From positions 1 to 7,668 of the forward strand of contig JAADFT010000076.1 of the NCBI GenBank assembly GCA_013152765.1: a stretch of 7,668 nt of DNA. Direction: 5' to 3'. The position numbers were made by a program, and so were the translations under genes. Below, piece after piece: positions 1 to 6,028 of the stretch. The notes below the pieces were generated by a model. It searched no databases. It was given only the letters and a program-made list of their open reading frames with translations, and had not been told where the DNA came from. How positions within the stretch are numbered: the first letter of the stretch is position 1; every line of letters starts with the position of its first letter. Source of the DNA: Calditrichota bacterium. Lineage in GTDB: Bacteria; Zhuqueibacterota; Zhuqueibacteria; Oleimicrobiales; Geothermoviventaceae.

Positions 1-62
1 TCGCGAAACCACCGCTCGTTTTCCCCCTGAGGCCCAAGAAAAGCGTCGAAAAGCGCGTCCAA
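1..62 (-). CDS. 5' end of an unidentified gene, running off the left edge
   Basis: A TTG codon at 62 follows a perfect AGGAGG (68-73 on the opposite strand) with a 5-nt spacer. The frame stays open to the window edge and begins LDALFDAFLGPQGENERWF. It has the same orientation as the four genes before it and starts 144 nt after the permease gene, so it could be the last member of that transcription unit. The same frame is also open upstream to the permease stop codon, but no ATG or GTG lies there, so TTG is the best start. The FLGPxGEN piece loosely recalls the start of some PLP-dependent decarboxylase-like proteins. That is a weak memory-based hint and I do not assign a function. Only about 20 residues are visible. 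Confidence 0.45.
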   Translation of the reverse strand, partial: MDALFDAFLGPQGENERWFR

Positions 63-206
63 TTTTGCCTCCTGACCTTTCAGTGGGAATCCAGAGAAAT
101 CAAACTGCGGGAACCGCGAATTTCCACTCCCCGCAACCCCAGGATACGAGTAAAGTTCGCTGTCAGCGTCGGAGAAAATTTGCTTACCAGCCTCGCGAAA
201 GAAATG
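63..206. other. Intergenic spacer after the permease gene
   Basis: This 144-nt spacer separates the permease stop codon from the probable TTG start at 62. On the minus strand it holds a CTGACA and a TATCCT, but they are only 14 nt apart, too close for a normal sigma-70 promoter. I see no terminator hairpin with a T-tract, so read-through from the upstream genes is possible. Confidence 0.4.
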
Positions 207-1118
207 CTACCCTGCTGTTCCGCTGCCTCCCTCGGCCCGGAAGACAAGCACAACACCGGCCAGCACCAGAAGTGCTCCCAGTGCCCGTCCCAAAGGCACG
301 CCCTCGTGCAGGATCAGGTAAGCCAGCAGCGTTGCGCCCACTGGCTCCCCAAGGGCAAACACGGAAACCGACGTGGCGGACAGATGTTTCAACGACCAGT
401 TGAACGAGGTATGCCCAAGGCCCTGCGGGAAAATCGCGATGGCTAAAAGCAGGGCGTAGGTTCGCCACGAGAACCCGACTACCGGCGTGTGGGTTCCCGC
501 CGCAAAAAGCAGAAGCGCCAGGGCCGCTGCGGCGTAAGTAAGAGACGCGTACGTTACGGTGTCCAGGTGTTTGCGGACACGACGTCCACAAATCCAGTAG
601 CCAGCCCCGGCCAGAGCACCGAGCAACGCCAGCAAATCGCCCTTCAGAGGCTCGGGACCGCCAGACAAGTCGGCACCGGCGATCACGAGCGTGCCGAGCA
701 GGGCAAGTCCAATGCCGACCCACTGCAAAGGTTTGACGCGCTCGTGCAGTACCGGTTTGGAAAGCAAGGCCACAAAGACGGGTGAGGTTTGAACCAGCAC
801 CACGGAGCTGGCCACACTGGTGAAATCCAGCGAGCTAATCCACGTGGCGAAGTGAGCGGCGAGAAAAAGCCCGGACGCGGCAATCCACGGCACTGCGAAG
901 CCGGGAAAATCGCTGCGAAAAGCCGGTCGTTGCCCTGAAGCGAATCCTGCGGCCAGGACCAGAAGCGCCCCCAAAGCCACGCGGTACACCGCGACTGTTG
1001 TCGCCGGAGCGGGGCACAGCCGGATCAGCACGGAGGCCGACGACATGGCAGCAACCCCAAGGGTCAAAATCGCAAGCGCTTTCCCGAGGCTGGTCGTCTC
1101 CTCCAATGCGAACCTCAC
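207..1118 (-). CDS. EamA/DMT-family permease, ten membrane helices
   Basis: A 303-residue integral membrane protein of the drug/metabolite transporter superfamily, probably in the inner membrane. Two EamA repeats are visible, roughly residues 13-148 and 158-293, each with five hydrophobic helices. Family-typical pieces are LVQTSPVFVALLS near the end of helix 4 in the first repeat, and GHTSFNWSLKHLSAT followed by LGEPVGATLLAYLILHE in the second. Members export or exchange amino acids, nucleosides or other small metabolites. Nothing here identifies the substrate. The length is normal for the family (about 300). The start is GTG at 1118 with little Shine-Dalgarno signal. An in-frame TTG four codons later, preceded by GAGG, is an alternative. 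It lies 85 nt after clpS in the same orientation, so it may be read from the same transcript. The fold assignment is firm and the transport role generic. Confidence 0.9.
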   Translation of the reverse strand: MRFALEETTSLGKALAILTLGVAAMSSASVLIRLCPAPATTVAVYRVALGALLVLAAGFASGQRPAFRSDFPGFAVPWIAASGLFLAAHFATWISSLDFTSVASSVVLVQTSPVFVALLSKPVLHERVKPLQWVGIGLALLGTLVIAGADLSGGPEPLKGDLLALLGALAGAGYWICGRRVRKHLDTVTYASLTYAAAALALLLFAAGTHTPVVGFSWRTYALLLAIAIFPQGLGHTSFNWSLKHLSATSVSVFALGEPVGATLLAYLILHEGVPLGRALGALLVLAGVVLVFRAEGGSGTAG

Positions 1119-1203
1119 GCGAAGGGTTTCGACGCAAAGAGAACTCAGGATTGACCAGGAGGCTCCCCCAGGAAAAGTACCTGCTACGACGCGACTCTGA
1201 TGC

Positions 1204-1485
1204 TCAACCGAAAATCTGGACCATCAGGCCGATTTCTCGCATCACGTCAGCAACGGACTGACACTCCACGAAGCTGCCTTCGAAAACAACCGACTGGCCC
1301 TCGTTGTGGGCCAGGTAGGTGATCTCCATGGCCTTCAGCAGAGAAGAACCCGTCGCCTTGCGAATCTGCCGCACGACGTCCTCGAAATTGTGCACGTCGT
1401 CGTTGTAAAGGACCACGCGCCAGGGTCTGTCGAGGCGCGGCCCGTTTTTCTTCCGTCCCGGTAAGCCTTTGGGTTCTTCGCTCAT
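1204..1485 (-). CDS. clpS: ClpS, N-degron adaptor of the Clp protease
   Basis: A small cytosolic adaptor of 93 residues that binds proteins with destabilising N-terminal residues (Leu, Phe, Trp, Tyr) and hands them to the ClpA or ClpC unfoldase for degradation by ClpP. The core begins at WRVVLYNDDVHNFEDVV. N28, D29 and D30 correspond to the conserved NDD that grips the substrate alpha-amino group, and H60 in LAHNEG is the matching histidine of the binding pocket. The last strand ends IGLMVQIFG. The N-terminal tail (about 20 residues, basic, with GRKK) is the flexible part that enters the unfoldase. The ATG is preceded by GGTGAG with a 6-nt spacer. No clpA or clpC lies in this window, although clpS often sits beside clpA. 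The gene is 48 nt after the acyltransferase gene and probably shares its transcript. Confidence 0.95.
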   Translation of the reverse strand: MSEEPKGLPGRKKNGPRLDRPWRVVLYNDDVHNFEDVVRQIRKATGSSLLKAMEITYLAHNEGQSVVFEGSFVECQSVADVMREIGLMVQIFG

Positions 1486-1533
1486 GTTGTCTCACCACAC
1501 AAGATGTTCTTCTTCCGGATCCAGCCGCTAAAA

Positions 1534-2292
1534 TCAATCCCATTTCCGGTGAAATAGTTCCGCTACTTTTTCTTGCAGGGCACGCGTGAAAGCCACAAGC
1601 GTGGCTCGATCGCGTTCCTGGATGTAGTCGTCCACGAAAATCGGTGGGCCAACGTGGAAATCCAGCCGCCTGCCCGGCAAAAACAGCTTCTCCGTGCCTT
1701 TGATGGCCACCGGAAGCACTGGAATGCGCCTCCGTCCTTCCTGGTAGAGATCAAGCACCAGTTTCGCAGTGCCGAGCTTGAACGTGTGCAGCTTTTTGCC
1801 GTCGCCGACCCTTCCCTCCGGGAAAATGCAAATTGCCCGACCCATCCGCAAGTACTCCTTCGCCACGTCGAAGAAACCGCGGTCGTGGTCGTTGCGCTTG
1901 ATCGGGATCGTGCCTACGCGCTGCACCCGCGGGGCAATCAAGTGGGCAAGGTACGCCGCAAGCCATTTGAAGAACGGCTTGACCCTTCGGTGCGGCCGCA
2001 GGGTCCTCAAGATGTGCTTGTAGATCATTCGGCGGCACACACGAGGATCGAACAGCTCGTAAGTCCCGACAAAGTAGAGTTGCCGCGCCACCACTGCGGC
2101 CGTCAGAAAAATGTCTTTCCAGTTCAGGTGGTTCGGCGCAACGATGGCCGGTCCCTCAACCGGAATCCAGTGGAGACCCGAAACCCTGACCGTCTGGAAG
2201 TGGAGCGGCGAGCCCATCCGCTTCTTCCACTCCCTGTAGAACGGGCTGTCCAGATCCAGTTTCTCGTCGGCGATGTGCGGCAGCCAGTACAT
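1534..2292 (-). CDS. PlsC-type 1-acylglycerol-3-phosphate acyltransferase
   Basis: A 252-residue membrane-associated acyltransferase of the PlsC/LPLAT family, which transfers a fatty acyl chain to lysophosphatidic acid or a related acceptor in phospholipid synthesis. All four family motifs are visible: NHLNWKD with the catalytic H55 and D60 (HX4D); GTIPIKRN at about 127-134; FPEGRVGDG at 157-165, a variant of FPEGTRS; and VLPVAIKGTEKL in the last third. The length matches classical PlsC (about 245). Start ATG at 2292, with GGAGG 12 nt upstream and AAAGG closer. It begins 24 nt after the deacetylase stop codon, so the two are almost certainly co-transcribed. Acceptor and acyl-donor specificity cannot be read from the sequence, and family members also acylate ornithine lipids or lipid A precursors, so no gene symbol is given. 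Confidence 0.88.
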   Translation of the reverse strand: MYWLPHIADEKLDLDSPFYREWKKRMGSPLHFQTVRVSGLHWIPVEGPAIVAPNHLNWKDIFLTAAVVARQLYFVGTYELFDPRVCRRMIYKHILRTLRPHRRVKPFFKWLAAYLAHLIAPRVQRVGTIPIKRNDHDRGFFDVAKEYLRMGRAICIFPEGRVGDGKKLHTFKLGTAKLVLDLYQEGRRRIPVLPVAIKGTEKLFLPGRRLDFHVGPPIFVDDYIQERDRATLVAFTRALQEKVAELFHRKWD

Positions 2293-2316
2293 GCCTTTGG
2301 CGTGCCTCCGTCGTCT

Positions 2317-3645
2317 TCAGGGCAAAAGCTCTGGAATGGTGACGAGCCGGTAGCCTTGCTGTCGCAGGCCGTCGATGATTTCAGGCAAACGCCGGTGCGG
2401 AAAATCGCGCACACGGTTCGTGCCAAGGTGCATCAGGATGATGGCGCCGTTGGCCCCGTGGCCGTCGTTCTCGCCGAAGCTCAGGATCCGATGAACAATC
2501 TCCTCGGCGGAGAGGTAGGCCACGGAGGTCGTGTCGGCGACCCAATCCAGGGTGTCCATGCTGTGGTGCCAATCTTTACCCACCGTCCAGCCCACGTGTC
2601 GGTAGCCGATTTCGGCCGCCCACAAGCGGATCTGGCGGTTCTCCTCGCCGTAAGGTGCGCGCCAGTAAGGCGCCATGTCGCGTCCCGTCGTCTCGCGAAA
2701 CAGCCGCGCAGCCTGCCGAAGCTGGTTCTGAACAAACTCCCGTGTAACTTCTGGACGCGTGTCCTGGCGGTGATTTTCAGCGAAAGTCGTCAGGTGCGGA
2801 TGACTCCACGTGTGGTTGCCCACCACGTGGCCCTCCGCCGCAATTCGGCGCACGGTCTCGGGGAAACGCCGAATGAACTCGCCGGTCAAAAAGAAGGTTG
2901 CTCGCACACCTTTGTCCCGCAGGATGTCCAGGATCTCGCCCGCCACGTTGTTTTCTGAGCCGCCATCAAACGTAAGAGCCACAGCCGGCACGTCCACCGG
3001 GCCACGTTGAAAGTCGCGCGCCAGGTACAGCACAGAGGGCGGCGTGTAAGTGTACGTGAACGTCGCAAGCGTGTCCAGCGTGCCGTCCGCGTACAGGGCG
3101 GTGACCACAAAGCGGTTCAGCCCACGTCTTGCCGGAATGTGCTCAATCTGGAATTCACCGCCTTTCACAAGTTTCGCGGCCAGCAGCAGGCCGTCAGCAA
3201 CAACCGACACTACGCAGCGGCGGTCCGCAGTGCCGCTAAGCGTGAGGTCAGCCCCGAGAAACGTGGCCTTCGGGCGCCTCTGTCTTTGTGCATGTTGCGG
3301 TCGGGCCGGAACCGAAAGCACCTCAGTCTCCGACTTCCGCTGTTGCAGCCCGGGCTTCCGTCCCAGAATCAGAAGGACATCACCAACCACCGCCACGAGC
3401 AACAAAAACGCGAGAATCGCGACGGGCAACGACGGCTGCAATTTCAGCCGTCGGCCTGCTTTACGCAGTGCAATTCTGAAGCGTCGCTGCGCGCGGCTAA
3501 GTCGGTAGCGAAAATAACAGCCCCAGCCGCAAAAGCTCTTTCCTTCCCGAGCGAGACGACACTCGCCGCACAGGTGGGCGCCACAGTAGGCACACCTGTA
3601 CCGTCCGGCTCGATCGGGATGGTTCTTGCAAACCTTGGTGGACAT
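2317..3645 (-). CDS. Membrane-anchored NodB-type polysaccharide deacetylase with N-terminal zinc finger
   Basis: A 442-residue multidomain protein. Residues 6-43 form a B-box-like zinc finger (C6, H9, C18, C21, C26, C29, then C39 and C43). A very basic stretch (48-68) precedes one membrane helix (about 73-94), predicting the finger in the cytosol and the rest outside. A low-complexity linker (98-125) leads to a beta-rich Ig-like segment (about 126-200), then a NodB homology domain (about 218-442). NodB motifs: LTFDGGS with D227; NHTWSHPH with H278 and H282 (metal ligands); WRAPYGEEN at 328-336; GKDWHH at 356-361; and ILMHLGTNR with H406. Such enzymes remove N-acetyl groups from peptidoglycan, chitin-like or exopolysaccharide chains. 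Motif 1 has G where the usual second Asp (TFDDG) stands. Start ATG at 3645 with GGAAG upstream. A longer in-frame start at 3717 lacks support. First gene of the minus-strand group. Confidence 0.88.
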   Translation of the reverse strand: MSTKVCKNHPDRAGRYRCAYCGAHLCGECRLAREGKSFCGWGCYFRYRLSRAQRRFRIALRKAGRRLKLQPSLPVAILAFLLLVAVVGDVLLILGRKPGLQQRKSETEVLSVPARPQHAQRQRRPKATFLGADLTLSGTADRRCVVSVVADGLLLAAKLVKGGEFQIEHIPARRGLNRFVVTALYADGTLDTLATFTYTYTPPSVLYLARDFQRGPVDVPAVALTFDGGSENNVAGEILDILRDKGVRATFFLTGEFIRRFPETVRRIAAEGHVVGNHTWSHPHLTTFAENHRQDTRPEVTREFVQNQLRQAARLFRETTGRDMAPYWRAPYGEENRQIRLWAAEIGYRHVGWTVGKDWHHSMDTLDWVADTTSVAYLSAEEIVHRILSFGENDGHGANGAIILMHLGTNRVRDFPHRRLPEIIDGLRQQGYRLVTIPELLP

Positions 3646-4140
3646 GTTTCTTCCGTGCGAACTCGATGGGTCGCTCCAGGCGAATCCCGCAACCGAAGGT
3701 ACACAGAGAACGAGCAAAAATCAAGTACCGGCCAAAACGCGACACAGCAGAAATGGAGCTCAGCCGCTACCCTTCCTTCGACAAGCCCGGCTGGACTTTT
3801 GCCAGCCCGACCTTGGTCGCGAGCCAACGGTAAAACGAACCGGCGGGGCTAAGCGCCCTTTCCGGGAAATCAGCGATTCCACAAGAAGAGAAGGTCGAGG
3901 CCGAATCGGCTTTGGCTCGGACACCGAGGTAGAAGCAGGCGCTGAACGAGTGGTGTTGGCGAGACTCGTAACGTAGAGTCCGACGTCGCCAGGTGGGGGG
4001 CCGCCTCGGAGAGCCGACCTTCTGGTCGTCCGGTTGTGGTTCGGGTTGGCGTTGCACCCTGACTGTTCCGTTTCGGTTCTTCTCGCCCGCCTTCCGCGGG
4101 CAAGTGCTCATACAGCGGCAGAATTCGTTCCGCTACTGCG

Positions 4141-4175
4141 GGCAGCCAGCTAAGTTGCGCAACGGCTGGTCTGCC
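4141..4175. repeat. Nested imperfect palindrome, possible operator
   Basis: The outer arms GGCAGCCAGC (4141-4150) and GCTGGTCTGCC (4165-4175) are complementary over ten bases with one bulged T. Between them lies a perfect 10-bp palindrome, GTTGCGCAAC (4154-4163). No T-tract follows on either strand, so this does not look like an intrinsic terminator. It lies about 35 nt upstream of the -35 box at 4211, a suitable place for a regulator-binding site. That role is inferred. Confidence 0.4.
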
Positions 4176-4202
4176 GGGGAAAAATCGAGGGACTCTCCCC
4201 GG
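4174..4202. repeat. Inverted repeat directly upstream of the thioesterase promoter
   Basis: CCGGGGA (4174-4180) and TCCCCGG (4196-4202) are perfect inverted 7-mers separated by 15 nt. The left arm touches the end of the preceding palindrome and the right arm ends 8 nt before the -35 box. The arrangement suggests an operator or activator site, but no matching regulator is visible in the window. Confidence 0.35.
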
Positions 4203-4210
4203 GAAACGGC

Positions 4211-4239
4211 TTGACATCGCAGCGTGGTGTGCGTAAATT
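4211..4239 (+). promoter_or_regulatory. Sigma-70-type promoter for the thioesterase-mutY group
   Basis: A perfect TTGACA (4211-4216), a 17-nt spacer and TAAATT (4234-4239, four of six bases matching TATAAT). Transcription would start near 4246, leaving an untranslated leader of about 160 nt before the thioesterase ATG. The leader opens with a small hairpin, GTTGC/GCAAC with a GGG loop (4252-4264), which could protect the 5' end of the mRNA. Confidence 0.65.
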
Positions 4240-4408
4240 CACATTGCTCAAGTTGCGGGGCAACACGGTTGACCACGTACCGCGACGTTAAATCACGCGC
4301 AAACCTGAAAGGCTTTCGCACCGGCGTGGGCCCAAAGCTCGAAGACGCAAAGCACTTTCACCCGGGGAACCGTCAGCGCTCGTTCGAACTCACACACAGG
4401 GCACAGGA

Positions 4409-4906
4409 ATGACTACTCAGCCGCTTCCGCGCTACAGAAACTGCTTCGTGTGCGGTTACGAAAACCCGATTGGACTCCACGTACATCCCCATCTCGAAGG
4501 GAACGCGGTGGTGATCTCGTTCACACCGGGGCAGGAACACTGCGGATTCCGCGGCGCGCTTCACGGCGGGATCACCGCAGCGCTTCTGGACGAGGCCATG
4601 TTCTGGGCAGCTGCTGTTGGGCTTCACAAGACGGTGGTCACGGCGGAACTTCAGGTGCGCTACAGCAAGCCAGTACCCATCGGCGAGCCCGTGCGCGTGG
4701 AGGCCCATTTGCTGGAAGCCAAGCGGCGAACGGCGCGAACTCGGGGCATCCTGCTCAACGAGATGGGCGACGTCCTGGTGAAAGCGGAAGGCAAATACGT
4801 CGCCATCCAGAGCGACAATTCCTCGCTCGCTGACTTCTTCCCCGACGACGAAGGGATGCAAACGTTTGACCTGTCGAGGCTGAACATCGAACCTGTGGAG
4901 GCGTAG
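4409..4906 (+). CDS. PaaI-like hotdog-fold acyl-CoA thioesterase
   Basis: A 165-residue cytosolic protein of the 4HBT/PaaI thioesterase family, whose members hydrolyse acyl-CoA or related thioesters. The N-terminal NCFVCGYENPIGLHV (11-25) is typical of the subgroup with a CFVCG motif. The hotdog helix region reads ALHGGITAALLDEAMFW, with HGG at 52-54 and the acidic pair D61-E62, which supplies the probable catalytic carboxylate. The following strands (about 74-135) fit the sheet that wraps the helix. The last 30 residues, after KYVAI, form an acidic extension (FFPDDEG) beyond the usual domain end. The Shine-Dalgarno signal is poor (ACAGGA next to the ATG). It is the first gene after the promoter at 4211 and lies 61 nt before the hydrolase gene. 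The natural substrate cannot be deduced. Confidence 0.87.
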   Translation: MTTQPLPRYRNCFVCGYENPIGLHVHPHLEGNAVVISFTPGQEHCGFRGALHGGITAALLDEAMFWAAAVGLHKTVVTAELQVRYSKPVPIGEPVRVEAHLLEAKRRTARTRGILLNEMGDVLVKAEGKYVAIQSDNSSLADFFPDDEGMQTFDLSRLNIEPVEA

Positions 4907-4956
4907 TTGCACCTTCTTCGGCGCTTCGGCAGAGACCGCAGTCAATTCGAATCTCT

Positions 4957-4963
4957 AAGGAGG
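4957..4963 (+). promoter_or_regulatory. Strong ribosome-binding site of the hydrolase gene
   Basis: AAGGAGG lies 4 nt before the ATG at 4968. It fixes the start codon and predicts stronger translation than for the thioesterase upstream. Confidence 0.8.
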
Positions 4964-4967
4964 CACA

Positions 4968-5837
4968 ATGCGTTACGAAGCCGGGTACTTTCGCTCGCTG
5001 GATAAGCAGGACATGTTCTTCCGGCACTGGCGTCCTGATGGCGAACCTCTGGCCACCCTCTGGATCGTGCACGGAATCGGCGAGCACAGTGGACGCTATT
5101 TCCCGATGGCCGAGTACATGGTCGCACGCGACATTGAGGTGTTTGCCATGGACAACCGGGGGCACGGGAGGTCGGCCGGCAAACGCGGCCACGTGGACAG
5201 CTTCCAGCAATTTCTGGACGATTTGCACATCTTCTGGCTTCGCTTTGGCCCCGACCAGAAGAAACCCGTCGTACTGTTCGGGCAGAGTCTCGGCGCGCTC
5301 ATCGCTCTCCACTACGCTGGGGAGTACGCGGCCGACCTGGACACCGTGATTTTCTCGGCGGGAGCCTTCAGTCTTCCCGAAAAGCTACCCAAGCTGAAAA
5401 TTGCCGCAGCGAAATTGCTCCTCAAGTTGAAACCCGACACCACGTTCAACAACGAAATCGATCCCGAGTGTTTGTCAAGCGATCCTGAAGTCGTGAGGGA
5501 TTACCTGGATGACCCCTACGTGCATGACCGGATCAGCGTGAGACTCTTTTTCGACCTCGTTGACCGTGTCAACGCTGCCGCTGACGTAGCAGCGATCCTG
5601 GACCTCCCGGCTTTATTCATGCACGGCGCGCAAGATTGCCTGCTGCCGGTCCGAGGCACCGAACAAATCTACTCCCTGTGGCATGGAGAGCCCAAAGAGC
5701 TGGTGATCTGGCCCAACATGCGGCACGATTTGCCCAACGACACCGGTCGCGACGAGGTGTTTGCGAAAATGTCGGACTGGATTTCTGAACGCGCTGGAGT
5801 CAGCTCGGAACAGAAGCCAAGTGAGGCCCTGGTATGA
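4968..5837 (+). CDS. Alpha/beta hydrolase, monoacylglycerol lipase / lysophospholipase-like
   Basis: A 289-residue alpha/beta-hydrolase of the Hydrolase_4 (serine aminopeptidase S33-like) group, which includes monoacylglycerol lipases and lysophospholipases that cleave glyceride esters. Visible elements in order: oxyanion-loop HGIGEHSGRY (35-44); DNRGHGRSAGKRGHV (62-76); nucleophile elbow GQSLG with S107; DDPYVHDRIS (181-190), resembling the DPLV segment of this group; LFMHGAQDCLLP with catalytic D223; and MRHDLPND with catalytic H253. The triad is therefore Ser107-Asp223-His253. There is no signal peptide, so it should be cytosolic. The length is normal. Its stop codon overlaps the next start as ATGA, so translation of the zinc-ribbon gene is probably coupled to it. 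A fatty-acid or phospholipid turnover role is plausible beside a thioesterase but unproved. Other esters are possible substrates. Confidence 0.88.
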   Translation: MRYEAGYFRSLDKQDMFFRHWRPDGEPLATLWIVHGIGEHSGRYFPMAEYMVARDIEVFAMDNRGHGRSAGKRGHVDSFQQFLDDLHIFWLRFGPDQKKPVVLFGQSLGALIALHYAGEYAADLDTVIFSAGAFSLPEKLPKLKIAAAKLLLKLKPDTTFNNEIDPECLSSDPEVVRDYLDDPYVHDRISVRLFFDLVDRVNAAADVAAILDLPALFMHGAQDCLLPVRGTEQIYSLWHGEPKELVIWPNMRHDLPNDTGRDEVFAKMSDWISERAGVSSEQKPSEALV

Positions 5838-6028
5838 ACCGGATCGAGATTAGCGTCGACGACAAACTGGAAAAATGCACGGAGTGCGGGTACGCACTGG
5901 GTTTTCACATCAGCGTGGAGCGTGAAAAAGGCAATCTTCGGCTAATTCTCCACTGTCCGCACTGCGGCACGGAGTACGATCCCGGCCTTGTGCTTCAGGC
6001 ATCCCCGGCGGAGAGTGGGGGCAAGTGA
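5834..6028 (+). CDS. Small zinc-ribbon protein of unknown function
   Basis: A 64-residue protein with two knuckles, KCTECG (C15, C18) and HCPHCG (C41, C44), spaced by 22 residues. This is a classical four-cysteine zinc ribbon. The residues between the knuckles alternate hydrophobic and polar (FHISVERE, LRLILH), as expected for the two beta strands of a ribbon. There is no membrane segment or signal peptide. The ATG overlaps the hydrolase stop (ATGA), with GAGG 8 nt upstream, and the gene's own stop overlaps the GTG start of mutY (GTGA), so it sits in the middle of a translationally coupled trio. I do not recognise a named family. Possible roles are nucleic-acid binding or a small partner protein for either neighbour. 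Short but well supported by the overlaps and the cysteine pattern. Confidence 0.8.
   Translation: MNRIEISVDDKLEKCTECGYALGFHISVEREKGNLRLILHCPHCGTEYDPGLVLQASPAESGGK

Larger units (their letters stand above)
3646..4210. other. Gene-free divergent intergenic region
   Basis: I find no convincing coding sequence in these 565 nt. The open frames on either strand show no recognisable protein and no Shine-Dalgarno signal. The region must hold the promoter for the minus-strand group. The best candidate is weak: TTGATT (3719-3724, read on the minus strand), a 17-nt spacer and TACCTT (3696-3701). Several short inverted repeats occur, none followed by a T-tract: GGCTGG/CCAGCC (3789-3807, 7-nt loop), GACTC/GAGTC (3963-3980) and GCCCGC/GCGGGC (4085-4101, 5-nt loop). 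Two further palindromes near 4141-4202 are listed separately. Confidence 0.5.

Noticed and set aside
1573..2958. A 461-codon open frame on the plus strand, antisense to the acyltransferase and deacetylase genes
   Set aside because: It spans two well-supported genes and their junction on the other strand. Its translation has no recognisable motifs or Shine-Dalgarno. Long antisense frames are expected in GC-rich coding DNA.
3646..3717. A longer start for the deacetylase at 3717 (24 extra residues resembling a signal peptide)
   Set aside because: The ATG at 3645 has its own Shine-Dalgarno and begins just before the zinc finger. The extra segment would place a second hydrophobic start before a cytosolic-type finger.
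3767..4217. Several 110-130 codon minus-strand frames upstream of the deacetylase
   Set aside because: They overlap one another in different frames, are rich in Arg, Pro and Ser as expected from random GC-rich DNA, and lack ribosome-binding sites.
4295..4385. A c-di-GMP-I (GEMM) riboswitch
   Set aside because: GCAAACC and GACGCAAAGC are present, but no GG precedes the second box to close the first helix, no GNRA-capped hairpin lies between the boxes in the right place, and the second hairpin is missing before CGGGGAACCG. Only a covariance search could revive it.
4224..4412. A 62-codon frame in the thioesterase leader ending ATGA on its start codon
   Set aside because: Its start lies upstream of the predicted transcription start, inside the promoter spacer. 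It has no Shine-Dalgarno, and the translation resembles no protein.
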